A stretch of 64,000 bases of DNA from Flavobacterium sp. UBA6135. GTDB lineage: Bacteria > Bacteroidota > Bacteroidia > Flavobacteriales > Flavobacteriaceae. This document shows positions 56,069-64,000 of this stretch, one piece after another (position 1 is the first letter of the stretch; each line of letters begins with the position of its first letter). The DNA lies in contig NZ_DIVJ01000018.1 in NCBI RefSeq assembly GCF_002428305.1, positions 1 to 64,000 of the forward strand, written 5' to 3'. The translations under genes were made by a program, and so were the position numbers. The notes under the pieces were generated by a model. It was not told the DNA's origin and made no database searches. It saw only the letters and a list, made by a program, of their open reading frames with translations.

Positions 56069-57478
56069 ATGAAAATTCATTACACGAATAACCTAATCTT
56101 TAAGAAAGTAAATTTAATTCCGCTTTTGGAAACAGAAGAAGACATTATTTTTGATACTATCCATCTGTCAAAATCTATTTTTTCGGGAAAAAAGGACAGT
56201 CTTTATACTTTAGAAAAAGATGAAAATATCTTTTTATTTATTGGTTTGGGAAAAGATCAAGATTATAAAGCTATTAAAACTGCTTTACGAAGAATTTCAG
56301 CCAAACAGTTTTCACATTTTAAAAATGAGGCCAAATTGTTTCTCTCATCAGAATTATCTAATGACATGATTGAAGCGATTATATCCGGTTTATGGTTGGG
56401 AACGTATCAATTGGGGCATTATAAAAAAGATAAAAAGCAACATCCGTTTGAGGCAGAAGAATTTGTTTTAGAAATTAATTCGTATTTGGATAACACACAA
56501 GCCATTGAACGCGGTATCAAGATTGCCAACGCCCAATTGGAAACGTTTCATTTGGTAGATTTACCTCCAAATAAAATTACTCCAAAACATTTAGCGGATT
56601 GGGCTGTTGAAGCCGGAAAAAAATACGGTTTTTCTGTTGAAGTTTTTGGCAACAAAAGATCAAAAGAACTAGGTTTGGAAGCCTTTTATTCCGTAGGAAA
56701 AGGAAGTGCAAATGAATCGCAATTCATTATCATTGATTATAAGCCCGAAAATTCCAAAAAGCACATTGGCTTGGTTGGCAAAGGAATTACTTTTGACACA
56801 GGAGGTTTGAATATCAAAACTGCCGGAATGGTTCATATGAAGTGTGACATGGCGGGTGCTGCGGCAGTTTTAGGTGCCATGCAATTGATTGCTGATTTGA
56901 AATTACCGTATCATGTTACGGCTATTGTTCCGGCTTGTGAAAATTCGGTGGATGCCAATTCTTTTTTACCCAGTGATGTGATTGGAAGTTACAGCGGACA
57001 TTCTATTGAAATCATTGATACAGATGCCGAAGGAAGATTAATCTTGGCCGATGGATTGTCTTATTTAATTAAAAACTACAATCCGGAAACGGTTATTGAT
57101 ATTGCCACTTTAACAGGAAGTAGTGTAGCCACTTTAGGCAATGAATGTGGAGCGTTGTTTACGAACAATGAATCCTTATCTAAACAATTGCAACAATCCG
57201 GAGATGAAATTGGAGAACGTTTGTGGCAATTACCTTTATGGGATGCTTATAAATCGGATATTGAAAGTGATATTGCGGATGTTAAAAATTATTCAGGAAA
57301 ACCGGTTGCAGGAGCTATTTCAGCAGCAAAATTTTTAGAATTTTTTACTAATAATCATACTTCTTGGGCACACATTGATGTAGCTGGAGTAACATTTATT
57401 GATGATGAATTTGCAAAAACAAAACACGCCTCAGCATTTGGGGTGCATTTACTAACCAATTTTATTGAAAACCTGTAG
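56069..57478 (+). CDS. M17 leucyl aminopeptidase family
   Basis: 469 aa. Metal and catalytic motifs of M17: GKGITFDTGGLNIK (Lys/Asp), MKCDMAGAAAVLGA and IDTDAEGRLILADGLSYL (Asp in place of the usual Asn before TDAEGRL). The N-terminal half is less conserved, as usual. Cleaves N-terminal residues from peptides in the cytoplasm. Gap to the ATP-grasp gene is three bases. Confidence 0.94.
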   Translation: MKIHYTNNLIFKKVNLIPLLETEEDIIFDTIHLSKSIFSGKKDSLYTLEKDENIFLFIGLGKDQDYKAIKTALRRISAKQFSHFKNEAKLFLSSELSNDMIEAIISGLWLGTYQLGHYKKDKKQHPFEAEEFVLEINSYLDNTQAIERGIKIANAQLETFHLVDLPPNKITPKHLADWAVEAGKKYGFSVEVFGNKRSKELGLEAFYSVGKGSANESQFIIIDYKPENSKKHIGLVGKGITFDTGGLNIKTAGMVHMKCDMAGAAAVLGAMQLIADLKLPYHVTAIVPACENSVDANSFLPSDVIGSYSGHSIEIIDTDAEGRLILADGLSYLIKNYNPETVIDIATLTGSSVATLGNECGALFTNNESLSKQLQQSGDEIGERLWQLPLWDAYKSDIESDIADVKNYSGKPVAGAISAAKFLEFFTNNHTSWAHIDVAGVTFIDDEFAKTKHASAFGVHLLTNFIENL

Positions 57479-57481
57479 CTT

Positions 57482-58699
57482 ATGGATACGACTGTTAAAA
57501 CTTTTATCTGTATTTCCAATTACTTTAAAGGGAATGATTTTTTAATCAATATGAAAAAATTAGGAAACAAAGTATTCTTAATTACTTCCGAAAAGTTGCG
57601 AAACAAACCTTGGGCTTTTGATTCGATAGATGAAATTTTTTATATGCCGGGTCAGGATATTGATTGGGATTTAGACATGCTGCTTCAAGGCGTTGCCGGA
57701 ATCATGCGGAATGAAAAAATAGCCGCAATTGTTGCCTTGGATGATTTTGATGTAGAGAAAGCTACTTTTTTACGTGAGAATCTTCGAGTGGATGGAATGG
57801 GTCAAACCACAGGAAGGTATTTCAGGGATAAATTGGCCATGCGAGTAAAAGCACAGGCAGAAGGAGTTCCAGTTCCGGCTTTTAGTGCATTGTTTAATGA
57901 CGAATACATCAACACTTTTGCAGACAGCGTTTCGCCTCCATGGGTTTTGAAACCACGTTCTGAAGCATCAGCCTCCGGAATTATGAAAGTACATTCCAAA
58001 GAAGAATTATGGGAAAAAATAAATGAATTGGGTGATAATCGCATTAAATATTTAGTAGAGCAATTCAAACCGGGAGCAGTTTATCATTGTGATGGCCTGA
58101 ATTTTAATAGTAAAGTTTTATTTAGTTTAACATCTCAATATTTAGCCACTCCAATGGAAATTTCACAAGGAGGCGGAATTTTTAGAAGTGCTAACATTCC
58201 ATATAATAGTGCTGATGAAAAAGCCATAAAAAAAGTGAATGAGCAGGTAATGAAAGCTTTCGGAATGAAACACGGAGCTACGCATACGGAATTTATTAAA
58301 TGTAATGAAGATGGCAAAATTTACTTTTTGGAAACATCTTCCAGAGTAGGTGGAGCTCATTTAGCAGAAATGGTTGAAGCTGCTTCAGGAATTAACTTAT
58401 GGGGAGAATGGGCAAAGATTGAAGATGCATTGGTTCGAGGAAATGAGTATAAAGTACCATCACAAAAGAAGCAATTTGCCGGGATTGTGTTGACTTTATC
58501 TAAATTTGAACATCCTGATTTGAGTGGGTTTAATGATGCTGAAGTGTGTTTCCGTGTTCCTTTGGAATATCATGCGGGATTAATTGTAAAATCAGAGAAA
58601 CATGAACGCGTTCGTGAATTATTAGAGGATTATGCCGAACGATTGGTTAAAGATTTTGCAACTGTAGCAGCTCAGGAGAAAGTGAAGAAGTTACATTAA
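57482..58699 (+). CDS. ATP-grasp domain protein
   Basis: 405 aa. N-terminal Rossmann-like part (about 1-100), then ATP-grasp with WVLKPRSEASASGIMKV (ATP lysine), EQFKPGAVYHCDG and a metal site in FLETSSRVGGAHLAEM. Related to carboxylate-amine ligases that make amide or peptide bonds. Pairing with an aminopeptidase and an esterase suggests small-peptide metabolism, but the substrate is unknown. Confidence 0.9.
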   Translation: MDTTVKTFICISNYFKGNDFLINMKKLGNKVFLITSEKLRNKPWAFDSIDEIFYMPGQDIDWDLDMLLQGVAGIMRNEKIAAIVALDDFDVEKATFLRENLRVDGMGQTTGRYFRDKLAMRVKAQAEGVPVPAFSALFNDEYINTFADSVSPPWVLKPRSEASASGIMKVHSKEELWEKINELGDNRIKYLVEQFKPGAVYHCDGLNFNSKVLFSLTSQYLATPMEISQGGGIFRSANIPYNSADEKAIKKVNEQVMKAFGMKHGATHTEFIKCNEDGKIYFLETSSRVGGAHLAEMVEAASGINLWGEWAKIEDALVRGNEYKVPSQKKQFAGIVLTLSKFEHPDLSGFNDAEVCFRVPLEYHAGLIVKSEKHERVRELLEDYAERLVKDFATVAAQEKVKKLH

Positions 58700-58708
58700 T
58701 TTTTTAGC

Positions 58709-58763
58709 CACTAATTACATTAATTTCACGAATTAATTTGATTGTATTTTTTTTAATTAGTGG
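58709..58763. repeat. period-9 repeat with inverted flank
   Basis: Three 9-base units (58709-58735, consensus CAyKAATTw; for example CACTAATTA). CCACTAATT (58708-58716) has its complement AATTAGTGG at 58755-58763. Similar in wording to the arms at 45460-45509. Confidence 0.65.
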
Positions 58764-58818
58764 GAACAGAAAAAACTTTTTTATAAAGATAGTTTTTGCC
58801 TTTCAAAATTATATTATT

Positions 58819-58851
58819 ACACCTGACAGGTTTCAAAAACCTGTCAGGTGT
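58819..58851. repeat. 15-bp perfect inverted repeat
   Basis: ACACCTGACAGGTTT (58819-58833), spacer CAA, then its exact complement (58837-58851). No strong T run on either side, so it is more like a repetitive extragenic palindrome than a terminator; a partial copy is at 6642-6656. Confidence 0.85.
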
Positions 58852-58937
58852 GGTCTAATTACCAAAGGAATTAATCAAAAACATTGAAAACCCCAATAAT
58901 TCAAAAATTTTAAAAAACAATTTTTTAAATAACTTTT

Positions 58938-59558
58938 ATGAAAAAATTTATTTTAACGATTATAGTAATTGCATTTACTAATCTTTCTTTTGGACAAAAG
59001 AGTAGTCATGATTTGAAAATTTTTTTAAATGATAATAGTAATATTATAGATGTCAGAGATGTTCTTCAATTTGAGGGAATTGAATACATGAATTTAGAGT
59101 TTGCTGGAACTGAATTGAAGAATAAAAGTTATCAGTTGACTGTAAAAGAAATATGGAATGGAAAAGTCAAAAGCGAAACAGTAGTATTTGATAGTAAATC
59201 AATTGGAATTGAAGAATTTTCAAAAGTGAATGATACCATTTTAAATTTAAAGGTAATTTCAAAATTAACGAATCATAATAAATTAAAAATGACATTTAAA
59301 TTTCCTAGTTTTTCTTTTACTAAAGAATATGATGCTATTGAATTAAATGAATACAGTTTGAGAAATCTAGCAAGAGAAAGTAAATTAGAAATAGAGTATG
59401 GTAAAAAGTTTTATTTGTTGGCTTACATTCTTCCTTACAAAAGAGAAGATGGCTCTAAATCATGGTGTGAAGTTGGATCTAATGGAAAGGATATTGAAAA
59501 TTGGGGATTAAAATATGGCATAGAGCACTATTTACTTTTTGAAATGTTGTTTGAATAA
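58938..59558 (+). CDS. secreted hypothetical protein
   Basis: 206 aa with a signal peptide (MKKFILTIIVIAFTNLSFGQ). Mature part is beta-rich, with KDIENWGLKYGIEHYLLFEMLFE at the end. No family recognised. Preceded by the palindrome region, followed after six bases by another unknown gene; the two may be co-transcribed. Confidence 0.75.
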   Translation: MKKFILTIIVIAFTNLSFGQKSSHDLKIFLNDNSNIIDVRDVLQFEGIEYMNLEFAGTELKNKSYQLTVKEIWNGKVKSETVVFDSKSIGIEEFSKVNDTILNLKVISKLTNHNKLKMTFKFPSFSFTKEYDAIELNEYSLRNLARESKLEIEYGKKFYLLAYILPYKREDGSKSWCEVGSNGKDIENWGLKYGIEHYLLFEMLFE

Positions 59559-59564
59559 TAAATA

Positions 59565-60158
59565 TTGGATCTGCAAAGCTTCAAAAATCAGTTAAGCTTA
59601 AATAATACTTCTAAACTATTGAAAACCTACCATTCCAAAAACTTCCATAAATACACTTTTTGCCTTTGGAACGAGGTTTCTCAAGCTGATTTTGAGGTGC
59701 AAAAATCGCATTTCAAAAGCAAGTCAGGTAGTGAATATTTTTTTACTGAGGATGGTGTTTATCGAATTTCCAATCATTGGGGTAGGGTAGCCAATTGCCG
59801 ATGGCGGTTAGTTCCTTTAACTGATAATAAAAACCAATATACCAAAGTAGGTTTTGCACATTGGAATGATTTTTTGCCTAATGATGAAAATGCAAAGTTA
59901 TTCTTTATCCAAGTGGATTGGGAGCAAAAAACAGTTGATTTTTTTCATAAAGACTTGCCATTTTACGACGGAAAAGCAGTTTTAAGAAATGCTGCTGAAA
60001 CTGCAAAAGTGATGAAAACTATCAAACAAGTTTTGAATGAAGAAAATTGGGCGAAACATTTGGAGTATGAGGATTTGGATGTGATTCGGAAAGAAATCGT
60101 TGAAAGTATGGTTGCTACAGATTTAAGTTTTAATGAAATTAAAAGAAAATATTGTTGA
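59565..60158 (+). CDS. hypothetical cytoplasmic protein
   Basis: 197 aa, no signal. Start is TTG (59565), since no ATG precedes the conserved-looking region. Contains NHWGRVANCRWRLVP and KVGFAHWNDFLPND, rich in Trp, and a C-terminal helix (IVESMVATDLSFNEIKRKYC). I do not recognise the family. Encoded just after the secreted protein. Confidence 0.7.
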   Translation: MDLQSFKNQLSLNNTSKLLKTYHSKNFHKYTFCLWNEVSQADFEVQKSHFKSKSGSEYFFTEDGVYRISNHWGRVANCRWRLVPLTDNKNQYTKVGFAHWNDFLPNDENAKLFFIQVDWEQKTVDFFHKDLPFYDGKAVLRNAAETAKVMKTIKQVLNEENWAKHLEYEDLDVIRKEIVESMVATDLSFNEIKRKYC

Positions 60159-60484
60159 GTTTTTAAAATATTTAAGATGTTTAGGTAACTAGGATTTTTA
60201 TTAATGTTAAAAAACAAAATTACTTATATAACAATCAAACTTTATTATGAATGAAATTATTTCCTGAAAGTAGTTATTATTTTTGTAATAATTGTATGGT
60301 TTGTTTTTTTCGAAATGATTACTGCTATCATCCAAAACGAACTAGAACTCCTTATCTATTTTGTGATGACAATTTAATTCAAAATTGTGATTATTAAAGA
60401 GTCTTGCTTGTACCCATAATCTATTGCCACTTAATTATAATCATTGTTAAGTTTTGACTTAGTTCAAACAAATATCAGATTTTA
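60159..60484. other. spacer with decayed-looking coding fragments
   Basis: Between 60251 and 60376 two overlapping frames show protein-like composition. One (60261 onward) reads as a hydrophobic helix, FLKVVIIFVIIVWFVFFEMI, with no start. It may be part of a decayed membrane protein. No RNA gene seen. Confidence 0.4.
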
Positions 60485-60640
60485 GTGAACCCGATCCTCT
60501 CCAAAATAGAAACCGGAACAATCATCCACAGCTATATTTCTTTTTTTTTAGCAATTATCTTAGTTGTTTTTATTTTCTTTGTTGGAATAAAAATGCATTT
60601 TAAGAATGCTCAACAACTTATCAAATTACCAAAAAAATGA
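60485..60640 (+). CDS. possible small membrane protein overlapping kdsB
   Basis: A 51-codon frame (GTG start) with one membrane helix (about ISFFLAIILVVFIFFVGI) and a basic tail. Its TGA overlaps the kdsB ATG as ATGA, the pattern of coupled genes. It may be a small protein or the tail of a degraded gene. Confidence 0.45.
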   Translation: MNPILSKIETGTIIHSYISFFLAIILVVFIFFVGIKMHFKNAQQLIKLPKK

Positions 60641-61362
60641 AAACCATCGCCGTCATTCCAGCTCGTTACGCATCAACCCGATTTCCGGCAAAATTAATGC
60701 AGGATTTAGGCGGAAAAACAGTGATTACGAGAACGTATGAAGCCGCTGTGAATACTAAATTATTTGATGATGTATTTGTGGTGACAGATTCTGATTTGAT
60801 TTTTCAAGAAATTGTTTCTAATGGTGGAAAAGCCATTATGAGTATAAAAGAACACGAGAGTGGGAGTGATCGTATCGCAGAAGCGGTAGAATATTTGGAT
60901 GTAGATATTGTTGTGAATGTTCAAGGTGACGAACCATTTATTAACAAAGAACCTTTAGCTTCCGTATTGGAAGTTTTTAAAAAAGATGATTCAAAACAAA
61001 TTGACTTGGCTTCATTGATGCGTGAAATTACAGATTGGGATACTATTGAGAATCCGAATAACGTTAAAGTGATTGTAGATCAAAACGCATTTGCATTATA
61101 TTTTTCTCGTTCGGTAATTCCGTATCCAAGAGAAAAAAACGTGGGTGCTCACTACTTTCAGCACATTGGTATTTATGCTTTCAGAAAACAAGCATTGTTG
61201 GATTTTTATAAACTTCCGATGAAATCGCTTGAAGCTTCTGAAAAATTAGAACAACTTCGCTATTTGGAATACGGAAAGAAAATCAAGATGGTAACTACTT
61301 CTCATGTTGGAATTGGAATTGATACTCCTGAAGATTTAGAAAAAGCCCGTAAATTACTTTAG
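60637..61362 (+). CDS. kdsB: 3-deoxy-manno-octulosonate cytidylyltransferase
   Basis: 241 aa. Activates KDO as CMP-KDO for lipopolysaccharide. Seen: VIPARYASTRFPAKLM at the start, VVTDSDLI, EHESGSDRIAEA, VVNVQGDEPFI and GIDTPEDLEKA. Full length. Convergent with the next gene, overlapping by nine bases. Confidence 0.97.
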   Translation: MKTIAVIPARYASTRFPAKLMQDLGGKTVITRTYEAAVNTKLFDDVFVVTDSDLIFQEIVSNGGKAIMSIKEHESGSDRIAEAVEYLDVDIVVNVQGDEPFINKEPLASVLEVFKKDDSKQIDLASLMREITDWDTIENPNNVKVIVDQNAFALYFSRSVIPYPREKNVGAHYFQHIGIYAFRKQALLDFYKLPMKSLEASEKLEQLRYLEYGKKIKMVTTSHVGIGIDTPEDLEKARKLL

Positions 61363-62019
61363 TTTTTCAACAATAATCAATTCGTTGTGTTCTTCAATAC
61401 GAGGCAAGGTAGCTACTTTGAAATTTATTTGATTGTAAAATCGAAGGTAATTTTGATTCCTAACCGTGTCAATTTCTTTTAACAACATCGTATTAAAAAG
61501 CATAAACCCGCCAGGATTTAAAATCTCGGTTAGCCGATTTTGAAAAAAAGTTTCAAATAGAAAACTTGGCATCAAGGTATCTTGAAAAATATCGACAATA
61601 ATTAAATCATAAGTTTGTTTGGTTTTCAAAACAAATTCAAACGCTTCGTGGTGTATTATGTTGAAATTTTTAATCTTATTTAATTGAAAATAATCATTAG
61701 CCAACTCAATTACTTTGTCATCGATTTCAATTCCGGTAATTTTTCCTTTACAGCCAATTTCATCTACCAAGGTTTTGATGACACTTCCTCCGGCAACTCC
61801 TAAAACCAAAATGTGATTCATGGGTTTGATTTTTTCAAATCCGATATGTTTTAAACCTTTTCGCAAAACACGTTGCAGACTTCCATAAGAGTAATTGGTA
61901 TTTTTACTGTCTAAAACCAATTCGCCATTAACTAAAGTTACTTCTAACGTTTTACTCAACTCTGAAGTGGTTTTATAAATATTGATTGGATAAAAGTAGC
62001 TGATTAGTTTTTTTAGCAT
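61354..62019 (-). CDS. spermidine-synthase-like methyltransferase
   Basis: 221 aa. SAM-binding fold with ILVLGVAGGSVIKTL and GIEIDDKVIELAND, as in spermidine synthase relatives, followed by YDLIIVDIF. It lacks the usual N-terminal tetramerisation domain, so true spermidine synthesis is doubtful. Function unknown. Confidence 0.82.
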   Translation of the reverse strand: MLKKLISYFYPINIYKTTSELSKTLEVTLVNGELVLDSKNTNYSYGSLQRVLRKGLKHIGFEKIKPMNHILVLGVAGGSVIKTLVDEIGCKGKITGIEIDDKVIELANDYFQLNKIKNFNIIHHEAFEFVLKTKQTYDLIIVDIFQDTLMPSFLFETFFQNRLTEILNPGGFMLFNTMLLKEIDTVRNQNYLRFYNQINFKVATLPRIEEHNELIIVEKLK

Positions 62020-62077
62020 TTTAAATTTTTTAGTAAAAATAAGAGTTTAATCGTATTTTTACTAAAATTATTGTTAG

Positions 62078-62629
62078 GTGAAAAAACGGTTGAGTCAATT
62101 TATTTTATTCAAAGTAATGGGTTGGAAGATAGAAGGAACTTTGGATCCGGCTATCAAAAAATGCGTCATTATTGTGGTGCCTCACACCAGTTGGCATGAT
62201 TTCTACATTGGATTATTTATAAGAAGTTATTTAGGGATTGAAATAAATTTTGTGGGTAAAAAAGAATTGTTTCAATTTCCGTTTGGGTTTTATTTCCGAT
62301 GGTTAGGTGGAGCTCCTTTGGATAGAACCGGTGGATTGAACAAAGTAGATGCTATTGCAAAAGTATTTGCTAATCGAGAAACCTTTCGATTAGCTATCGC
62401 TCCTGAAGGAACTAGAAAGAAAGTAATAAAATGGAAAACAGGGTTTTATTATATTTCACTTCAAGCAAATGTTCCGATAATTCCTGTCGCTTTTGATTTC
62501 AGTAAAAAGCAAATTACTATCAATAAACCGTATGACCCAACCGGAGAAATCGAAGTGGATATGCCTATTTTGGAACACTATTTTAAAGGAGTAGTTGGTA
62601 AATATCCAGAGAACAGTTTTCTGTTTTAA
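62078..62629 (+). CDS. 1-acylglycerol-3-phosphate acyltransferase-like protein
   Basis: 183 aa PlsC-family enzyme: VVPHTSWHDFYIG supplies the HxxxxD catalytic box, and IAPEGTRKK is the second motif. Start is GTG at 62078. Shorter than classic PlsC and without long membrane helices; similar small ones occur in Flavobacteriaceae. Acyl acceptor not known. Confidence 0.9.
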   Translation: MKKRLSQFILFKVMGWKIEGTLDPAIKKCVIIVVPHTSWHDFYIGLFIRSYLGIEINFVGKKELFQFPFGFYFRWLGGAPLDRTGGLNKVDAIAKVFANRETFRLAIAPEGTRKKVIKWKTGFYYISLQANVPIIPVAFDFSKKQITINKPYDPTGEIEVDMPILEHYFKGVVGKYPENSFLF

Positions 62630-62634
62630 TGTAC

Positions 62635-63048
62635 TTAGTTTTCAGGAATATAACTTTTGAAACTACCGTCTTTAAAAAATATCACAATCTTTTCTATTTC
62701 TTTATTGTTACTCGCGATCCCTTTGTTTTGTGGGATAAGCGGTTTTGGTAAGTCAGATAAGGGTGCTTTTTCATGCTCCGTATTGATTTGCTTTGCATCT
62801 TCTGTCGTCTCTACATCAGTTAACTTTGGAAAACTCCCTCTACTAAGCAAAAACCAATACAAATCAACTTCAGGAAAACTTTCAGAAACTTTCAACACAA
62901 ATTCTAAACTCGGTTTGTTTCTTCCGGATAGGAGGTGTGATAAACTGGAACGCTGTACACCAATTTTATCAGCAAACGATGAGGCATTCAGTTGGTAATA
63001 GTCCAACAGAATTTCTAGCTTTTGAACAAAATCTTGTGTGTTTAACAT
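62635..63048 (-). CDS. XRE-family HTH regulator
   Basis: 137 aa. N-terminal Cro/CI HTH (about 8-65: NASSFADKIGVQRSSLSHLLSGRNKPSLEFVLKV), a variable linker, and a short C-terminal KIVIFFKDGSFKSYIPEN. Upstream spacer carries several TTACAATTGTAA-like palindromes that it could bind. Divergent from the M14 carboxypeptidase. Confidence 0.88.
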   Translation of the reverse strand: MLNTQDFVQKLEILLDYYQLNASSFADKIGVQRSSLSHLLSGRNKPSLEFVLKVSESFPEVDLYWFLLSRGSFPKLTDVETTEDAKQINTEHEKAPLSDLPKPLIPQNKGIASNNKEIEKIVIFFKDGSFKSYIPEN

Positions 63049-63354
63049 AGTAAATTTGTATTCGGAAAAGAATAGGTTACAAATGTAATCAAATGATTTC
63101 AGAATAGGGATGTTACAATTGTAAAATTAACAGTTTATCAATTATTTTATTGTCACTTACACTTTATGTAATGGTATTTAAAATATTGGAAATTAATTAT
63201 TTAGTTTACAAAATAGTATAAGATAAACAATTGTAATTTTTAAAGATAAAAAACACTAAAAATTGTGTTTACAAAGTTAAACTTTACAACTTTTGCATTG
63301 ATTTACAATTGTTATTTCAAAGATGTTTACCTTTGTAACGTTAAAAAGTACCAC
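63049..63354. promoter_or_regulatory. spacer with palindromic TTACAnnTGTAA sites
   Basis: Near-perfect 12-base palindromes at 63077-63088 and 63113-63124, with weaker ones at 63225-63236 and 63303-63314. A -7 box TACCTTTG for the carboxypeptidase is at 63328-63335. No gene in these 306 bases. The sites may be operators, most simply for the adjacent XRE regulator. Confidence 0.55.
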
Positions 63355-64000
63355 ATGAATTATCCATCTCTTTTTGAGAAATATAAAGAACAAACCATTC
63401 AAGGCAGATATGTTACGTTGAATCATATTGAGCCTCTTTTTGAAAAGCACCAATTCAAAAATTCCATCTCCGTTTTGGGAAAATCGGTTTTAGGAAAATC
63501 GATTTATGGATACAAAACCGGAACAGGAAATTTCAAGATTTTACTTTGGTCGCAAATGCACGGTAATGAAAGTACTACTACAAAAGCAGTTTTTGATTTG
63601 TTCAACTTTTTAGATTCAGATGAAAAAGTAGCTTTAAATTGGAAAGAAAAATTTACGTTCTTTTTTATCCCGATGTTAAATCCGGACGGAGCGGAAGTGT
63701 ATACCAGAGAAAATGCAAATAGTATCGATTTAAATCGAGATTTTTTGAATTTATCGCAACCCGAAAGCAGGTTACTCATGAAATGTTTTCAGGAGTTTAA
63801 ACCGGATTTTTGTTATAACCTTCATGATCAACGTACTATTTTTGCGGCGGGAAAAACAAAGAATCCTGCAACTGTCTCTTTTTTAGCACCGGCATTTAAT
63901 GAAGAACGAGCAATTAATGATACGCGACAAAAAGCTATAAATTTAATTGCCGGGATTAATGACGTCCTACAATATCATATTCCCAACCAAGTGGGGCGTT
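63355..64000 (+). CDS. M14-type zinc carboxypeptidase, truncated by window end
   Basis: At least 215 codons, running off the edge. Start ATG at 63355. Metal ligands H69 and E72 in MHGNES, then NPDGAE, SIDLNRDFLNL and YNLHDQ are the M14 pattern. No signal peptide seen, unlike many carboxypeptidases. Divergent from the XRE regulator. Confidence 0.9.
   Translation, partial: MNYPSLFEKYKEQTIQGRYVTLNHIEPLFEKHQFKNSISVLGKSVLGKSIYGYKTGTGNFKILLWSQMHGNESTTTKAVFDLFNFLDSDEKVALNWKEKFTFFFIPMLNPDGAEVYTRENANSIDLNRDFLNLSQPESRLLMKCFQEFKPDFCYNLHDQRTIFAAGKTKNPATVSFLAPAFNEERAINDTRQKAINLIAGINDVLQYHIPNQVGR

Overview
The window looks like a piece of a Flavobacteriaceae chromosome, most likely Flavobacterium or a close relative. 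The DNA is AT-rich with very AT-rich spacers. Two giant secreted proteins end in type IX secretion (T9SS) type A sorting domains. Many lipoproteins have short LxxC lipoboxes, SD-type ribosome sites are scarce, and several starts are preceded by the Bacteroidetes -7 box TAnnTTTG. No rRNA, tRNA, CRISPR array, prophage or intact insertion sequence was seen.

Layout. 1-6222: a four-gene minus-strand operon encoding a 1393-aa multi-PAS/GAF histidine kinase, two single-domain response regulators and a receiver-PAS protein that keeps a histidine-bearing dimerisation helix but has no ATPase domain; it reads as a candidate phosphorelay. 6818-16252: two paralogous T9SS-exported FN3-rich surface proteins, each closed by the same terminator hairpin. 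16901-21617: a PAS histidine kinase, a DUF2459 protein, a lipoprotein gene broken by an in-frame stop, the GTPase YchF and a small secreted protein. 22169-27837: parE and parC with a DUF1016-type PD-(D/E)XK nuclease gene lodged between them and overlapping parE. 27951-35728: fhs, TerC, a lipoprotein/DinB/DUF6095/murQ run, a ZIP transporter, two methyltransferases. 35725-40006: an MntA-HepT toxin-antitoxin pair whose toxin is frameshifted, next to thrB and thrA (no thrC). 40118-48074: nnr, hutH, a HigBA module, a RimB-RimK fusion and clpC. 48334-52190: gyrA plus a TPR protein. 52728-64000: yebC, gcvT, an esterase/M17 peptidase/ATP-grasp operon, two unknown proteins, kdsB, a spermidine-synthase-like methyltransferase, an acyltransferase, an XRE regulator and a truncated M14 carboxypeptidase.

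The most unusual non-coding signal is a set of short-period degenerate tandem repeats (periods 6, 7, 8 and 9 bases, each with a fixed core and variable positions) scattered in spacers and in one coding start. They are seen near 43-98, 31617-31648, 32510-32640, 34093-34113, 37304-37393, 55965-56036 and 58709-58735. Some are arranged as long imperfect hairpins, notably between thrA and thrB. Three genes carry apparent inactivating lesions or decay: the lipoprotein at 19031-19693, hepT at 35725-36068, and possibly a membrane-protein remnant before kdsB. The lesions in the first two could also be sequencing errors.
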